Positions 18,958 through 26,505 of a stretch of 39,266 nucleotides of DNA are shown here, piece after piece. This DNA is from Candidatus Atribacteria bacterium (GTDB taxonomy: Bacteria; Atribacterota; Phoenicimicrobiia; Phoenicimicrobiales; Stramentimicrobiaceae). Both the position numbers and the translations under genes were made by a program. The stretch lies in NCBI GenBank assembly GCA_018402425.1, contig JAGYIZ010000019.1:1-39266 (forward strand), read 5' to 3'. Below the pieces are notes generated by a model. That model worked only from the letters and a program-made list of their open reading frames with translations. It was not told the origin of the DNA and searched no databases. The stretch's first letter is position 1. Each line of letters opens with the position of its first letter.

Positions 18958-19402
18958 GTTTAGCCTCTTCTTTAACTATTAAATCCCATTCTTGTGCAGA
19001 ACGTGTGACCATAAGATAACGGCCAGTAAGTTTCCACCCTTCATATTCTGCTTGTCTTGCATACGAAACCCCATTTACAAAATAATAAGTGTCCTGTTTA
19101 GTCAAGTCGACAGTTTTTGATTCTATTTTAGGTATAATATTAGACATGGCTTTTGCTTTATTTTCAACCTCAATTCTTTCGTCTTTGCCTAAAATATGCC
19201 AAGCAGAAGGCCCTCCTCTGAAATAATCAGTTTGCCTTGTATTTAGTGAAGGAGTCCAACTACCCAATAGTTTTCCTTTACTTACAGGTGTTTTATCAGC
19301 TATTTTATAAGATATAGTTCTACATGACCTTGAAAAAACTTTGTCAGTTTTCCTGTCCACTTTTTCTTTAAAATCTCTTATAGCATCTGTAAATTTACTC
19401 AT
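18950..19402 (-). CDS. HK97 gp10-like head-tail / tail completion protein
   Basis: The 150-aa protein has an N-terminal amphipathic helix and KTPVSKGKLLGSWTPSLN at about residues 36-55, the T-P-V-x-x-G-x-L-x-x-S-W signature of HK97-gp10/Z-like proteins. YYFVNGVSYARQAEYEGW in the C-terminal half matches the second conserved block of the family (V-x-N-x-x-x-Y-A-x-x-x-E-x-G). It should act at the head-tail junction. It follows the connector at 19.4-19.8 kb in the usual order. Confidence 0.7.
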   Translation of the reverse strand: MSKFTDAIRDFKEKVDRKTDKVFSRSCRTISYKIADKTPVSKGKLLGSWTPSLNTRQTDYFRGGPSAWHILGKDERIEVENKAKAMSNIIPKIESKTVDLTKQDTYYFVNGVSYARQAEYEGWKLTGRYLMVTRSAQEWDLIVKEEAKLV

Positions 19403-19405
19403 GTT

Positions 19406-19792
19406 CTAAACTCTTATCTTACAAAATATATTAAATATAGGCACACATTTTTTTATAGCATAATCATTATCAGATGTAATTATAAAATCTTTTAATATTT
19501 CAGGATCGTACAAATTAGTTCTTGGCATATCTTCAGCTCTTAAATAAAAGAACATTTCACCTGCCTCAAAGCCAATAGCACTCAATACTGTAGATGATCC
19601 TTGTGCTTCTAATGCTGTGTTACTTCTGATAGCATCTATGCTGTATTCAGAATAAGTAAAGGTGGTTTTACCAGTAGATTCATCATAAGTAGATGATACA
19701 AACTTTTTATATGTTACAGGAGTCACTAAATCAGCATCATTAAATAATAAATTTAATACTGATTTAGCCTTATTTTCTATTACTTTAAACAA
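19406..19792 (-). CDS. Head-tail joining protein
   Basis: The 128-aa protein lies between the adaptor and gp10-like genes and overlaps the former by 8 nt. It is mainly beta sheet by appearance (VTPVTYKKFVSSTYDESTGK, GEMFFYLRAEDMPRTN, DFIITSDNDYAIKKC). The last block, D-x-I-x-x-x-x-x-x-Y-x-I-x-x-V/C, is common in head closure or stopper proteins. The family name is not certain; the role rests on gene order. Confidence 0.5.
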   Translation of the reverse strand: MFKVIENKAKSVLNLLFNDADLVTPVTYKKFVSSTYDESTGKTTFTYSEYSIDAIRSNTALEAQGSSTVLSAIGFEAGEMFFYLRAEDMPRTNLYDPEILKDFIITSDNDYAIKKCVPIFNIFCKIRV

Positions 19793-20612
19793 TTCTGCCT
19801 CCTATTCCTGCAATCCACGGCCCCAACAAATAATAGACAATATCTAATGGGCTTGTTTGGTCTTTTGAAAATTTACTTGTACCGTATAAATGTCTTCCGT
19901 ACATTACCTGCAATGTCCCTCCTAATGTAAAGTACATAGGCAATGGTTCTGGTAATGTTCCAATAGTTTCTTGAAAAATATCAGTATTGATGGTTTGTAT
20001 AGCCACTTCAACTTGTGCTTGCCCGACTTCATCAGGAAAACCAAATAAAGGGATTGCATCAATATCAACTCCGGCTGTAGGAGCATCTTCATCAGTAATA
20101 GTTTCTTTTACTTCAATATATTCCCCATCATCATCAATATCTTTTATCGTTAAATAGGAAGAACATGAAAGCCCTGTTACTTTTATTATTTGGTTGATAT
20201 CAATATATCCATTATAATAATTGTTATAAAAGCCGTCTGCACTTGAAGTGCAGTCATATAATCTATTATTTAATATTTTTATTTGGGCATCGTCCATTAT
20301 ACTTGTTATTTCAGATGGTCGGGTAGCCCAAAAAAAACTTTTGTATTGCGTTTTACCTTCCTCATTTATCTGATACCAAGTAAATCTTGGAAAGGCTAAC
20401 CGCTGAGTATTAGTACACGGCATCCCCCTATAACTAAAAGTATTTATAGCCATTGCTGCTAAAGATAAAGCAAACTTTTTTCTATCATCTGTAAGATCAT
20501 TCCAAGAATCAGATGAAGCTAATCGGCTGTAATCTGAAATATAAGTTTCAGCATCGGCTAATGATATATAAGAATTAGAATTTACACCGCATATATCTGT
20601 AACAAGATTCAT
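19785..20612 (-). CDS. Head-tail adaptor (DnaT-like / connector family)
   Basis: The 275-aa protein starts with NSYISLADAETYISDYSRLA, then WNDLTDDRKKFALSLAAMAI and TNTQRLAFPRF. The Y-x-S-x-x-D-A-x-x-Y, L-x-x-A-x-x-x-I and Q-x-L-x-(F/W)-P-R series is the signature of phage adaptor proteins annotated as DnaT-like. It would bind below the portal. It is longer than usual (often about 150-200 aa) because of an acidic insertion near residues 150-190 (IKDIDDDGEYIEVKETITDE). A similar sequence element (DGDGEWIKVDKEV) is present in the head protein at 26.5-27.0 kb. Confidence 0.65.
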   Translation of the reverse strand: MNLVTDICGVNSNSYISLADAETYISDYSRLASSDSWNDLTDDRKKFALSLAAMAINTFSYRGMPCTNTQRLAFPRFTWYQINEEGKTQYKSFFWATRPSEITSIMDDAQIKILNNRLYDCTSSADGFYNNYYNGYIDINQIIKVTGLSCSSYLTIKDIDDDGEYIEVKETITDEDAPTAGVDIDAIPLFGFPDEVGQAQVEVAIQTINTDIFQETIGTLPEPLPMYFTLGGTLQVMYGRHLYGTSKFSKDQTSPLDIVYYLLGPWIAGIGGRIV

Positions 20613-20647
20613 ATTATTTACCGTTTATTAATAGTATTAATCAAAAT

Positions 20648-21424
20648 TTAGCTTCCCAATTTTTTCATAGCTTGCTCAATCAGCATAACCGCCTGCTCCA
20701 GAAATGCACGGGCCCCCTCGATATCATTTTCCGGGTCTGTATCCGGGTCTGTATCCGGTTCAGGCGGTTTTGGCTCTGGTTCTTCCTCATGCTCCTGCCG
20801 GGTTGAGAAAATGACGGCTGTATCCGTTACTCGAAAATAATCGTTTCCATCATCGAAAAAGACATCTCCAGTTGTCAAGTTCTCAAACGGATCATAAGCC
20901 AAGCCCTGCTGACCATTCCGGTTCTCGATTCCTGCATAGGTTTTGTGCCGATCCATAGCTCTGAACGTCACATCACTATAGTTTATCTTGATATCCCCGG
21001 ATTCACAAAGAACAATCTGAAAAGTATGTTGGAAGTCTTCATACGGAAATTTCCAATCCTGAAATTGGATAATAAACTCTCTTTCCGGCGCTATCCCACG
21101 GATAGCATACCAAACACTTGGCTTATTGCCTCACGAGTATGGCGGTTCAAGATAGTCGAATAAAGCCCATATCGCATTGTCCGCTATTCCACCCGGTGTC
21201 GGGATTTTTTCTGAAGTCGGATAAAGTCGCTGATAAAAAGGACTGAACAGCACCCCACCACGAGAACTTATGACAACATCGGTATAGGTTTCGCCGAAAA
21301 ACTCAAACGGAAAACCGATACCAATCGGAGGTGTCTTCATGTCCTTGTTCAATATCACCGGGTTTCCAGTTCCGGATATATCGTTCCAGAATTTGAGTAC
21401 TTTTTCTGTGATATGGTATATCAT
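20648..21424 (-). CDS. Surface-type beta-rich protein interrupted by an in-frame TGA
   Basis: The first part (21424-21131, 97 aa) includes PPIGIGFPFEFFGETYTDVV and ISSRGGVLFSPF, a pattern of nidogen-like or discoidin-type extracellular domains. It ends DYLEPPYS then TGA. The same frame runs on for 161 more codons (GNKPSVWYAIRGIAPEREFI, QDWKFPYEDFQHTFQIVLCE, then the Pro/Asp-rich linker PPEPDTDPDTDP) to a stop at 20648. A GTG at 20971 could start the last 107 aa on its own. The frame and domain continuity suggest one 258-aa protein in which TGA (21131-21133) is a mutation, an error or a read-through site. The ATG overlaps the stop of the upstream FN3-like gene. Confidence 0.55.
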
Positions 21425-21795
21425 ATTTGATTCAACCCCCCTGGCGCATCCAGTGTATCGACCAATTCCGGCACAACATCTTCAGTTGGAACCATATTGG
21501 CTGGAAATGTATAAGTTAAAATATTAGACGGAGCGCTTTCAAAGCCGTTTGCATCATAAGCAGTTGCCCAAAAGTCGTATGTTTTGCCCTGTTCAAAATA
21601 AGAAGGCAATTCAATGGTAAGCGCATCTCCAACATCAATATGATACTCCTCTGTCGTTCCGTCTTCTTGCCAGTAAACAATATATCCTGTTACTCGACTA
21701 TCGGGACTCGCATCCCATTGAAGGCCGACAGTTTCAGCACAAACCACGGAACACATGAACAACACAATTATTAGCGCAAAAAATAATCTTTTCAT
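21421..21795 (-). CDS. Exported fibronectin-III-like protein
   Basis: The start chosen is the ATG at 21793-21795, which opens MKRLFFALIIVLFMCSVVCA, a Sec signal peptide with cleavage after VCA. The mature part (VGLQWDASPDSRVTGYIVYW, then YDFWATAYDANGFESAPSNI) is a single fibronectin type III domain. An in-frame ATG at 21894 would add 33 residues that run through the perfect hairpin at 21819-21850 and hide the signal, so it was rejected. It overlaps the next gene by 4 nt (ATGA). The protein is probably secreted or periplasmic; the role is unknown. Confidence 0.65.
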   Translation of the reverse strand: MKRLFFALIIVLFMCSVVCAETVGLQWDASPDSRVTGYIVYWQEDGTTEEYHIDVGDALTIELPSYFEQGKTYDFWATAYDANGFESAPSNILTYTFPANMVPTEDVVPELVDTLDAPGGLNQI

Positions 21796-21818
21796 TTCAT
21801 TAAATTGTTGGAAAGGGG

Positions 21819-21850
21819 CGATGATCCCGAAATCTGTTTCGGGATCATCG
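21819..21850. other. Perfect 14-bp stem-loop
   Basis: 21819-21832 is the exact reverse complement of 21837-21850, with loop TCTG. It lies between the 88-aa lysis-region gene and the FN3-like gene. No T run follows on either strand, so it is not a typical intrinsic terminator. It may act as an RNA processing or stabilising hairpin. Confidence 0.75.
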
Positions 21851-21875
21851 TCGAACTCTACCCGCTGGTTATATT

Positions 21876-22142
21876 TCACTTTCCTAAACTCCACGGGTTA
21901 ACTTCATCTTTTCCTTCATCACCCTCAATCGCATCAATGCAGTGATTAGGGTCAATCTTATCCAAACACCAATCAATTATCTTTAACAACGGCGCTGTCC
22001 AAGGAATCTTGCCATCATGAGCAAATTTGAATCTTCCAATCCGGCTTGATATTGTTTCGTCTGGATCGCCGCCAAGGATTGTATTCCCAAGCTGGTCAAT
22101 GGAAATAAGAATATTTACACAGTATTTTCTAATCATCACCAC
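21876..22142 (-). CDS. Small conserved phage protein of lysis region
   Basis: The 88-aa protein contains SIDQLGNTILGGDPDETISS, a motif seen in many small phage proteins encoded next to endolysins. WCLDKIDPNHCIDAIEGDEG near the end also recurs there. The function of this family is not known. It overlaps the M15 endolysin by 7 nt. The N-terminal segment IRKYCVNILISIDQ is only weakly hydrophobic, so it is probably soluble. Confidence 0.6.
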   Translation of the reverse strand: MVMIRKYCVNILISIDQLGNTILGGDPDETISSRIGRFKFAHDGKIPWTAPLLKIIDWCLDKIDPNHCIDAIEGDEGKDEVNPWSLGK

Positions 22143-22486
22143 CTCGCCTTGTCTGATCTCACATCAAAATGAATTCCCCATTCATAAAGCCCGATTCCGT
22201 ACTTATTTGGAAATCTGTCATTGAGATAATTATAAACCATCTCCGGGATTATCCCTTCAATATGAAAATCAGCAGCTTTGCCAACTAAGTGTTGGGAGTC
22301 CGTTGCTCCGCCAACCAGAGCGTTATAACTACTGCATCTCACTCCAGAATAAATTACTATTCGCCGTCCAAAATGCCGACGGAAATCCTGAAGCAAGGTT
22401 AAAAGCTCGTAATCAACCGTATCAAATCCACAGCCACACTTGCAAGCAAACTCCCAACGACTGAAGTTATGTGTTAGATCGCCCAT
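22136..22486 (-). CDS. Endolysin, peptidase M15 family (L,D- or D,D-carboxypeptidase type)
   Basis: The 116-aa protein has the zinc-site series of M15A peptidases: SQHLVGKAADFH gives His66 and Asp73, and WGIHFDVR gives His106. YSGVRCSSYNALVGGA just before is the usual substrate-side block. It would cleave the peptide stems of peptidoglycan at lysis. It has no signal peptide, so it should depend on a holin-type membrane protein. Small hydrophobic proteins and a lipoprotein are coded immediately upstream. It overlaps its neighbours by 1 and 7 nt. Confidence 0.85.
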   Translation of the reverse strand: MGDLTHNFSRWEFACKCGCGFDTVDYELLTLLQDFRRHFGRRIVIYSGVRCSSYNALVGGATDSQHLVGKAADFHIEGIIPEMVYNYLNDRFPNKYGIGLYEWGIHFDVRSDKARW

Positions 22487-22734
22487 TATTCTACTACCGT
22501 TCCTATAAATTCAGCTATCGCCTGACTAAGCTCTTGAACCCTCACTTCATCAACCGAATCGGTTTTCTTGTCCAAAATAACCTTAACTCCATCCGGGGTT
22601 ATAATATTCAACCCGGACAAATCCTGCGAAACGAATAATCGGGTAGATGTGACCCTGGCATCGCCATACTCAACAGATACCGTGGAACATCCCACGATTA
22701 ATAACATGATAAATAGCAATGCAATATATTTCAT
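22486..22734 (-). CDS. Small lipoprotein, possible outer-membrane spanin subunit
   Basis: This 82-aa protein begins MKYIALLFIMLLIVGCSTVS, where LIVGC is a lipobox with the acylated Cys at residue 16. The mature part is short and polar. In the lysis cassettes of phages of Gram-negative bacteria a lipoprotein of this size is often the Rz1/o-spanin. No Rz-like partner with an N-terminal membrane segment and coiled coil is clear, although the 104-aa protein upstream is a candidate in the reverse topology. It overlaps the gene before and after. Confidence 0.6.
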   Translation of the reverse strand: MKYIALLFIMLLIVGCSTVSVEYGDARVTSTRLFVSQDLSGLNIITPDGVKVILDKKTDSVDEVRVQELSQAIAEFIGTVVE

Positions 22735-22919
22735 TTTTCAGACGCCTTCTTAATCTGCTTATCCTCGTCCCGAAACAGTTCATATAATCCCAGCAGCGCA
22801 CCGGCAGCACCAAGTATTTCAGGCGTTATTGTATAGCCTGCCAGACCTGCCAGGATCACGATAGCCCGGATGCTGGAGGGCTGTTTCAGCCATTTAATTA
22901 ATTTATCGATTTTTGTCAT
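22731..22919 (-). CDS. Small membrane protein, holin candidate
   Basis: The 62-aa protein has one long hydrophobic stretch or two short ones (IRAIVILAGLAGYTITPEIL, then AAGALLGLYELF) between a Lys-rich start and a charged end. This matches many small phage holins. It starts at the stop of the 104-aa gene and overlaps the lipoprotein gene by 4 nt. Confidence 0.6.
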   Translation of the reverse strand: MTKIDKLIKWLKQPSSIRAIVILAGLAGYTITPEILGAAGALLGLYELFRDEDKQIKKASEK

Positions 22920-23233
22920 TATTTTAACTCCTTAATCATGTATTCGATTCCTTTTTTAATGGCACACACCGTTCCTGAAAGAGCCAGCAACGCCATGGCT
23001 GTCAATATCGCCCTGGCAAGCCATTCGGAAACCTTAGTCATTCGTTTGAACCGTTTTCCGATTTCCCGGAAATTTTCAACCCCACGGAATAGCTCACCGT
23101 CCCCAACGTCTGACACCATGCCCACAAAATGCCTTACCTCTTTCTGTTCGTCCTTTGTCAGCCCGCATGAACATGTCAAATCCAGCCTTAACGCAAGTTT
23201 GTCAGCCAATTGTTCAAGCTCTTCATCAGTCAT
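22919..23233 (-). CDS. Membrane protein of lysis cassette
   Basis: The 104-aa protein has a soluble N-terminal part with CSCG (residues about 21-24) and a hydrophobic segment near the end (LARAILTAMALLALSGTVCA) followed by KKGIEYMIKELK. Layout and location suggest a holin-associated or anti-holin protein. It overlaps the 26-aa hydrophobic peptide upstream by 8 nt and meets the holin candidate at its stop. Confidence 0.5.
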   Translation of the reverse strand: MTDEELEQLADKLALRLDLTCSCGLTKDEQKEVRHFVGMVSDVGDGELFRGVENFREIGKRFKRMTKVSEWLARAILTAMALLALSGTVCAIKKGIEYMIKELK

Positions 23234-23306
23234 AGTATCGCACCAAAATCAGCCATGACATTAGAAAAAATGACAGGCTGATTAGTAAATAGTCTAAGCG
23301 TTTCAC
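23226..23306 (-). CDS. 26-aa hydrophobic peptide
   Basis: A GTG at 23304-23306 overlaps the stop of the carbohydrate-binding protein gene (GTGA) and follows GGGGG by a few bases. The product KRLDYLLISLSFFLMSWLIL then VRYYD is a single membrane span. It ends inside the start of the 104-aa gene. The coupling and the membrane character fit a lysis-cassette peptide. It is short, so the evidence is limited. Confidence 0.45.
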   Translation of the reverse strand: MKRLDYLLISLSFFLMSWLILVRYYD

Positions 23307-23992
23307 TGCGCCCCCAAATCTGTCCATCCTTGCGGATAGACTGCTGGTGACCAAACGTTAGCATCTATAAGGCTTTCCCAAATATGTCCCTCAAAAATAA
23401 CCTTATCGCCTGTGTTGTAGGCATCATGCTGGCCGGTCGGCTGTACCCACTCTTCTATACCCTCCTGCACCTCATCCCACAACGCAGTAGCAGTATCCGG
23501 CGTCCATTCTGCCTGCGTTACATGGGGTTGTATGCAGGAGTACACAGTCCCGTCATATTCCCGTTTCATTCCGACTTCAACCTGCTCTCCGACTATCCAA
23601 CCAAGAGTTCCAGCACCTTCCTGATAGAAAAGAAATAGCGCTGGGGTTTGATCAGGATCATAGATTGTTCGCTCGTGAGACTGCCGGACAATAACAGCCT
23701 GTCCGTTCCAATTATAAATTATGCCTTCTTCAAGCATCCCGGAATCTGGTAAATCGGGAAACTCATTTGCATAGGGCAATATTTCAGATAGAAAATCATT
23801 ATGCCCCTCGACACCAATTAATTGATGCCCTGAAATGGTCTCAAGTCCCAACTCCGTAGTGCCGTAATGCACCGCCGAATCATTTATCCTGACAATCCAG
23901 TAAGCAGGCTCCTCGGTTGGTTTTACAGTCGTGATAGCTGCAAACGCAGTTGAGGATATTAATAGGCAAATTACAGTTATAATTTGTTTCAT
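23303..23992 (-). CDS. Exported carbohydrate-binding protein (CBM5/12-like)
   Basis: The 229-aa protein opens with a Sec signal peptide (MKQIITVICLLISSTAFA, cleavage before AITT). The C-terminal half has two modules of the CBM5/12 chitin-binding type: EYDGTVYSCIQPHVTQAEWT with ALWDEV, and AYNTGDKVIFEGHIWESLID with WSPAVYPQGWTDLG. These have the Y-x-x-G-D-x-V and late-W layout of the family. The N-terminal region (AYWIVRINDSAVHYGT) is unrecognised. It overlaps the BspA-like gene by 4 nt. Since it carries a signal peptide it is expected outside the cytoplasm, bound to glycan, and is unlikely to be an ordinary virion fibre. Confidence 0.65.
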   Translation of the reverse strand: MKQIITVICLLISSTAFAAITTVKPTEEPAYWIVRINDSAVHYGTTELGLETISGHQLIGVEGHNDFLSEILPYANEFPDLPDSGMLEEGIIYNWNGQAVIVRQSHERTIYDPDQTPALFLFYQEGAGTLGWIVGEQVEVGMKREYDGTVYSCIQPHVTQAEWTPDTATALWDEVQEGIEEWVQPTGQHDAYNTGDKVIFEGHIWESLIDANVWSPAVYPQGWTDLGAQ

Positions 23993-25137
23993 GGCGCCGC
24001 TCCTCCATCTGTTATTGTCCAGCCATCATCACCGCCGGGGGTGCAGTTGCCAGGAAGTTCTTGCCGCTTCCGCTGCACCTCAAGCCGTATATTACTATTG
24101 CCAAAATGCACATCAGTGGTGCTGGGTCTTGTGCATCAGGCAATCAGTGTTGCATCATAATTTGCAGTAGAAAGTGATGCCTCTAATAAAAAGTTTGTAA
24201 AATCTGCAACCGCTTCTATTGTCCAATTATCTGTCCCGGTAATGTCCAGAAGAACAACTGCGCATAGACATATACCGCATATTTGCCACATTGGCGGTAT
24301 CAAATCGAGACATCTATAATGTCCGCAGAAGAACAATGAGAACATAGACGCCATATCCGTCACATTGGCAGTATCAAATCCCGAGACATCTATAATGTCC
24401 GCAGAAGAACAACTATGGAACATAGCCCGCATATCCGTCACATTGGCAGTATCAAATCCCGAGACATCTATAATGTCCACAGAAGAACAACCACTGAACA
24501 TATACCGCATATTTGCCACATTGGCAGTATCAAATCCCGAGACATCTATAATGTCCGCAGATGAACAACTATTGAACATATACCGCATATCCGTCACATT
24601 GGCAGTATCAAATCCCGAGACATCTATAATGTCAGCCGATGAACAACTATGGAACATAGCCCGCATATCCGTCACATTGGCAGTATTGCAGACATCACCA
24701 CACTGAAACGATGTCATGTTTGAACATCCGCGGAAAGAGTAATCGAGGAGCGTTAAACCAGTATCCCCTAATTGCACAACCTGTAACAGTTTTAGTTTAT
24801 CTCCCTCGTCGTTAAAATAAATATTGGGAAATGTTCCAGAGATTCTAACTGTATAGGTTCCGGCTACAGCATATTCGTGAGCCAAATCAGCGTCATTATA
24901 TGCAGTAATCGTTGATGGAGTCGAGTTGTCCCCCCAGTTTATTGTCGCATTAAAAGTTCCAGAATTTTGGCATGGAATCGTAAGGGTTTCTGCATCGCTG
25001 GCAATATTAAAAACAAGGATCATGGCCTTGCTATGTCCCAGCGTCACGCCTTTTTGCGTCACGCCCTTTGTCGTCACCCCGGCTATGGCCAGTGCCGGGA
25101 TCAGTAAAAATGCTATGAGTAAGGATAGTCTTTTCAT
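23989..25137 (-). CDS. Exported PKD plus BspA/DUF285-repeat surface protein (3' end frameshifted)
   Basis: The ATG at 25135-25137 overlaps the previous stop (TAATG) and opens a Sec signal peptide (MKRLSLLIAFLLIPALAIAG). A PKD-like domain follows (ATINWGDNSTPSTITAYND, then HEYAVAGTYTVRISGTFPNI), then GCSNMTSFQCGDV and about five 26-residue units of the form FDTANVTDMxxMFxxCSSxD. This is the order of BspA-family leucine-rich-repeat surface proteins. The frame read directly ends at 24136. Beyond the repeats an indel pair garbles one unit (24240-24340). A lost GG at TGG/GAT hides the real end, which continues DVHFGNSNIRLEVQRKRQEL and TPGGDDGWTITDGGAAP to a TGA overlapping the next ATG. It probably binds a host or environmental ligand. 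Confidence 0.7.
24231..24700. repeat. BspA repeat array 1, five to six 78-bp units
   Basis: The core acatctataatgtc recurs every 78 bp (near 24310, 24386, 24464, 24542 and 24620), with a damaged unit near 24240. DNA identity between units is very high. Differences concentrate in the codons after DM, after MF and after CSS. The units match array 2 at 8985-9745. Confidence 0.9.
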
Positions 25138-26015
25138 TAATTCACCGTCCCACCGTAGTTCGGGATAAACCAGTTCGTACCGTCCCATTCGAGCGTGCAG
25201 GAGTCCCCGGCCTCATCAAGCGTGATTTTCGTTCCGTTGGCAAAATTGGTTGGAGTCACTTCCAGGTCATCTCCACCATCGGTTTTAAGCTGAATTGTAA
25301 TCCGTTGCCCGGTTATTGTTCCATCGGTCACGGTCAGCACATCAGCGCCGTCCGCATCATCATCAGTCGTAATATAATGGCTGGTGTATGATGCATCATA
25401 GGCAACGGTATTAGTGCCGTCACCGGCAGTTACGGTTTCGTAAGAAACGGCTTTTCTGCCTGTAAACTGCCAAGTTTCGTTAGAGCCGTCCCAAAACAAC
25501 GCATTATTTAGCGTCCCAGCCGTGCCCGCTGCCCCTTGAGCCCTGATATAGATATCAACAACCTCGGCCCCGGGTCCGGTCGCCGTGGCATTGGCTTTGA
25601 TGTCAGCGTTTACGTCTGAGTCCGTACAGTCAGAGTCTTTAAATTCGAGCGCAGCTTCAGAAGCAGGATCAGACGCTACGGTTGTAGCAGTAAAGTTACC
25701 GTCTGAATCTAATTCCGCAACATTAGAATCGTCTGAGTCTTTCCATAATCCTGCATTAGTTGAACCATCATTAGATAACGCCTTAAATATCCCTACACCA
25801 TAAAAAGAGGTATCTATAAGCCCGGAAGTGTCTAATTCTAATAACTTTCCGGCATCAGCAGCCCCGGAACTTGAATTAACAGCCCCTTTTACTTGGGTTA
25901 TAGCAGCATCGACTTCTGCCCCTGTATGAGAAGATTGATAATCAGCATAGCAAGGAGCTGCTAACAATAATAAAAAACATATGTAATTAACTACTTTGTA
26001 CTTTAAAATGTTCAT
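25137..26015 (-). CDS. Exported Ser/Thr/Asp-rich structural-type protein
   Basis: The start chosen is the ATG at 26013-26015, which follows a GGGGGG run and opens MNILKYKVVNYICFLLLLAA then PCYADYQSS, a Sec signal peptide. An in-frame ATG at 26114 would bury that signal. The mature protein has HTGAEVDAAITQVK, common near the start of phage fibre-like proteins, then beta-rich low-complexity sequence (DDSNVAELDSDGNFTATTVA) and an end block LEWDGTNWFIPNYGG found in fibre and pyocin-like proteins. The combination of fibre-like sequence and a signal peptide is unusual. It overlaps the 62-aa gene by 29 nt. Confidence 0.6.
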   Translation of the reverse strand: MNILKYKVVNYICFLLLLAAPCYADYQSSHTGAEVDAAITQVKGAVNSSSGAADAGKLLELDTSGLIDTSFYGVGIFKALSNDGSTNAGLWKDSDDSNVAELDSDGNFTATTVASDPASEAALEFKDSDCTDSDVNADIKANATATGPGAEVVDIYIRAQGAAGTAGTLNNALFWDGSNETWQFTGRKAVSYETVTAGDGTNTVAYDASYTSHYITTDDDADGADVLTVTDGTITGQRITIQLKTDGGDDLEVTPTNFANGTKITLDEAGDSCTLEWDGTNWFIPNYGGTVN

Positions 26016-26175
26016 AGCCCCCCGCTCCATCATCCACTTTAAAATATTCGTAGCCGCCCGCTCCGTCTGAAACTGACAAAGCATTTTCAGGAGCCTCGCT
26101 CGGAGGCCCGACAATATCTTTTTTAAGATGATATAAACTTTTAACAGTATTTTTTACTATTGGTTGTGTAATCAT
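25987..26175 (-). CDS. Small protein with duplicated DGAGGYE motif
   Basis: The 62-aa protein contains DGAGGYEYFKV and DGAGGYEHFKV in tandem at its C-terminus, in line with a 24-33-bp DNA duplication. Another copy of the theme (SVSDGAGGYE) starts the block. It overlaps the upstream gene by 4 nt and the exported protein by 29 nt. Such G-x-G-Y-x-x-x-x-V repeats are frequent in phage collar-like linkers. The function is unknown. Confidence 0.45.
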   Translation of the reverse strand: MITQPIVKNTVKSLYHLKKDIVGPPSEAPENALSVSDGAGGYEYFKVDDGAGGYEHFKVQSS

Positions 26176-26453
26176 ATTGATAATTTAACCTTTACAGTAT
26201 CCCCACCACCATACCCACCTGTTTTAACTCCAACACGGTAATAAGCATCTGAGGGGACAGTGAAATATGTTTCTTCATCAGCAGTCCATGTTTCTACATC
26301 TAAAACATCGGCCCCATATTTCTTAAATTTTCGTTGAAGTGTTACAGTTGTAGCGGATAGCCCTGATATAGATATATCAACAGTTTGGTATGCTGAGAAT
26401 AATTTCCAATCGGTAAAGGTATTCTGTGCCGTTATTGTCTTTTCTAAAAGCAT
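26172..26453 (-). CDS. Small beta-rich structural protein
   Basis: The 93-aa protein (TITAQNTFTDWKLFSAYQTV, DISISGLSATTVTLQRKF, then YYRVGVKTGGYGGGDTVKVK) has the pattern of a single beta-sandwich domain, like small head-decoration or collar proteins. It sits between a head protein and the exported cluster. No family is recognised. Confidence 0.5.
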   Translation of the reverse strand: MLLEKTITAQNTFTDWKLFSAYQTVDISISGLSATTVTLQRKFKKYGADVLDVETWTADEETYFTVPSDAYYRVGVKTGGYGGGDTVKVKLSI

Positions 26454-26505
26454 ATTTTTTAACCTTTATTAGTAGAAAAGGTGGCGTATTTCAGCCACCT
26501 TATAA

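Noticed and set aside
20648-21424. A genome-wide reassignment of TGA as a sense codon
   Set aside because: Many genes here end in TGA within ATGA or GTGA overlaps, and long clean genes contain no internal TGA.
24365-24706. A repetitive plus-strand protein (MAVSNPETSIM repeats)
   Set aside because: It is an antisense shadow of the BspA repeats. The minus strand gives the known PKD/BspA domain order.
8500-25000. A diversity-generating retroelement acting on the variable BspA codons
   Set aside because: No reverse transcriptase, template repeat or adenine-biased change is visible. Variation looks like exchange between repeat units.
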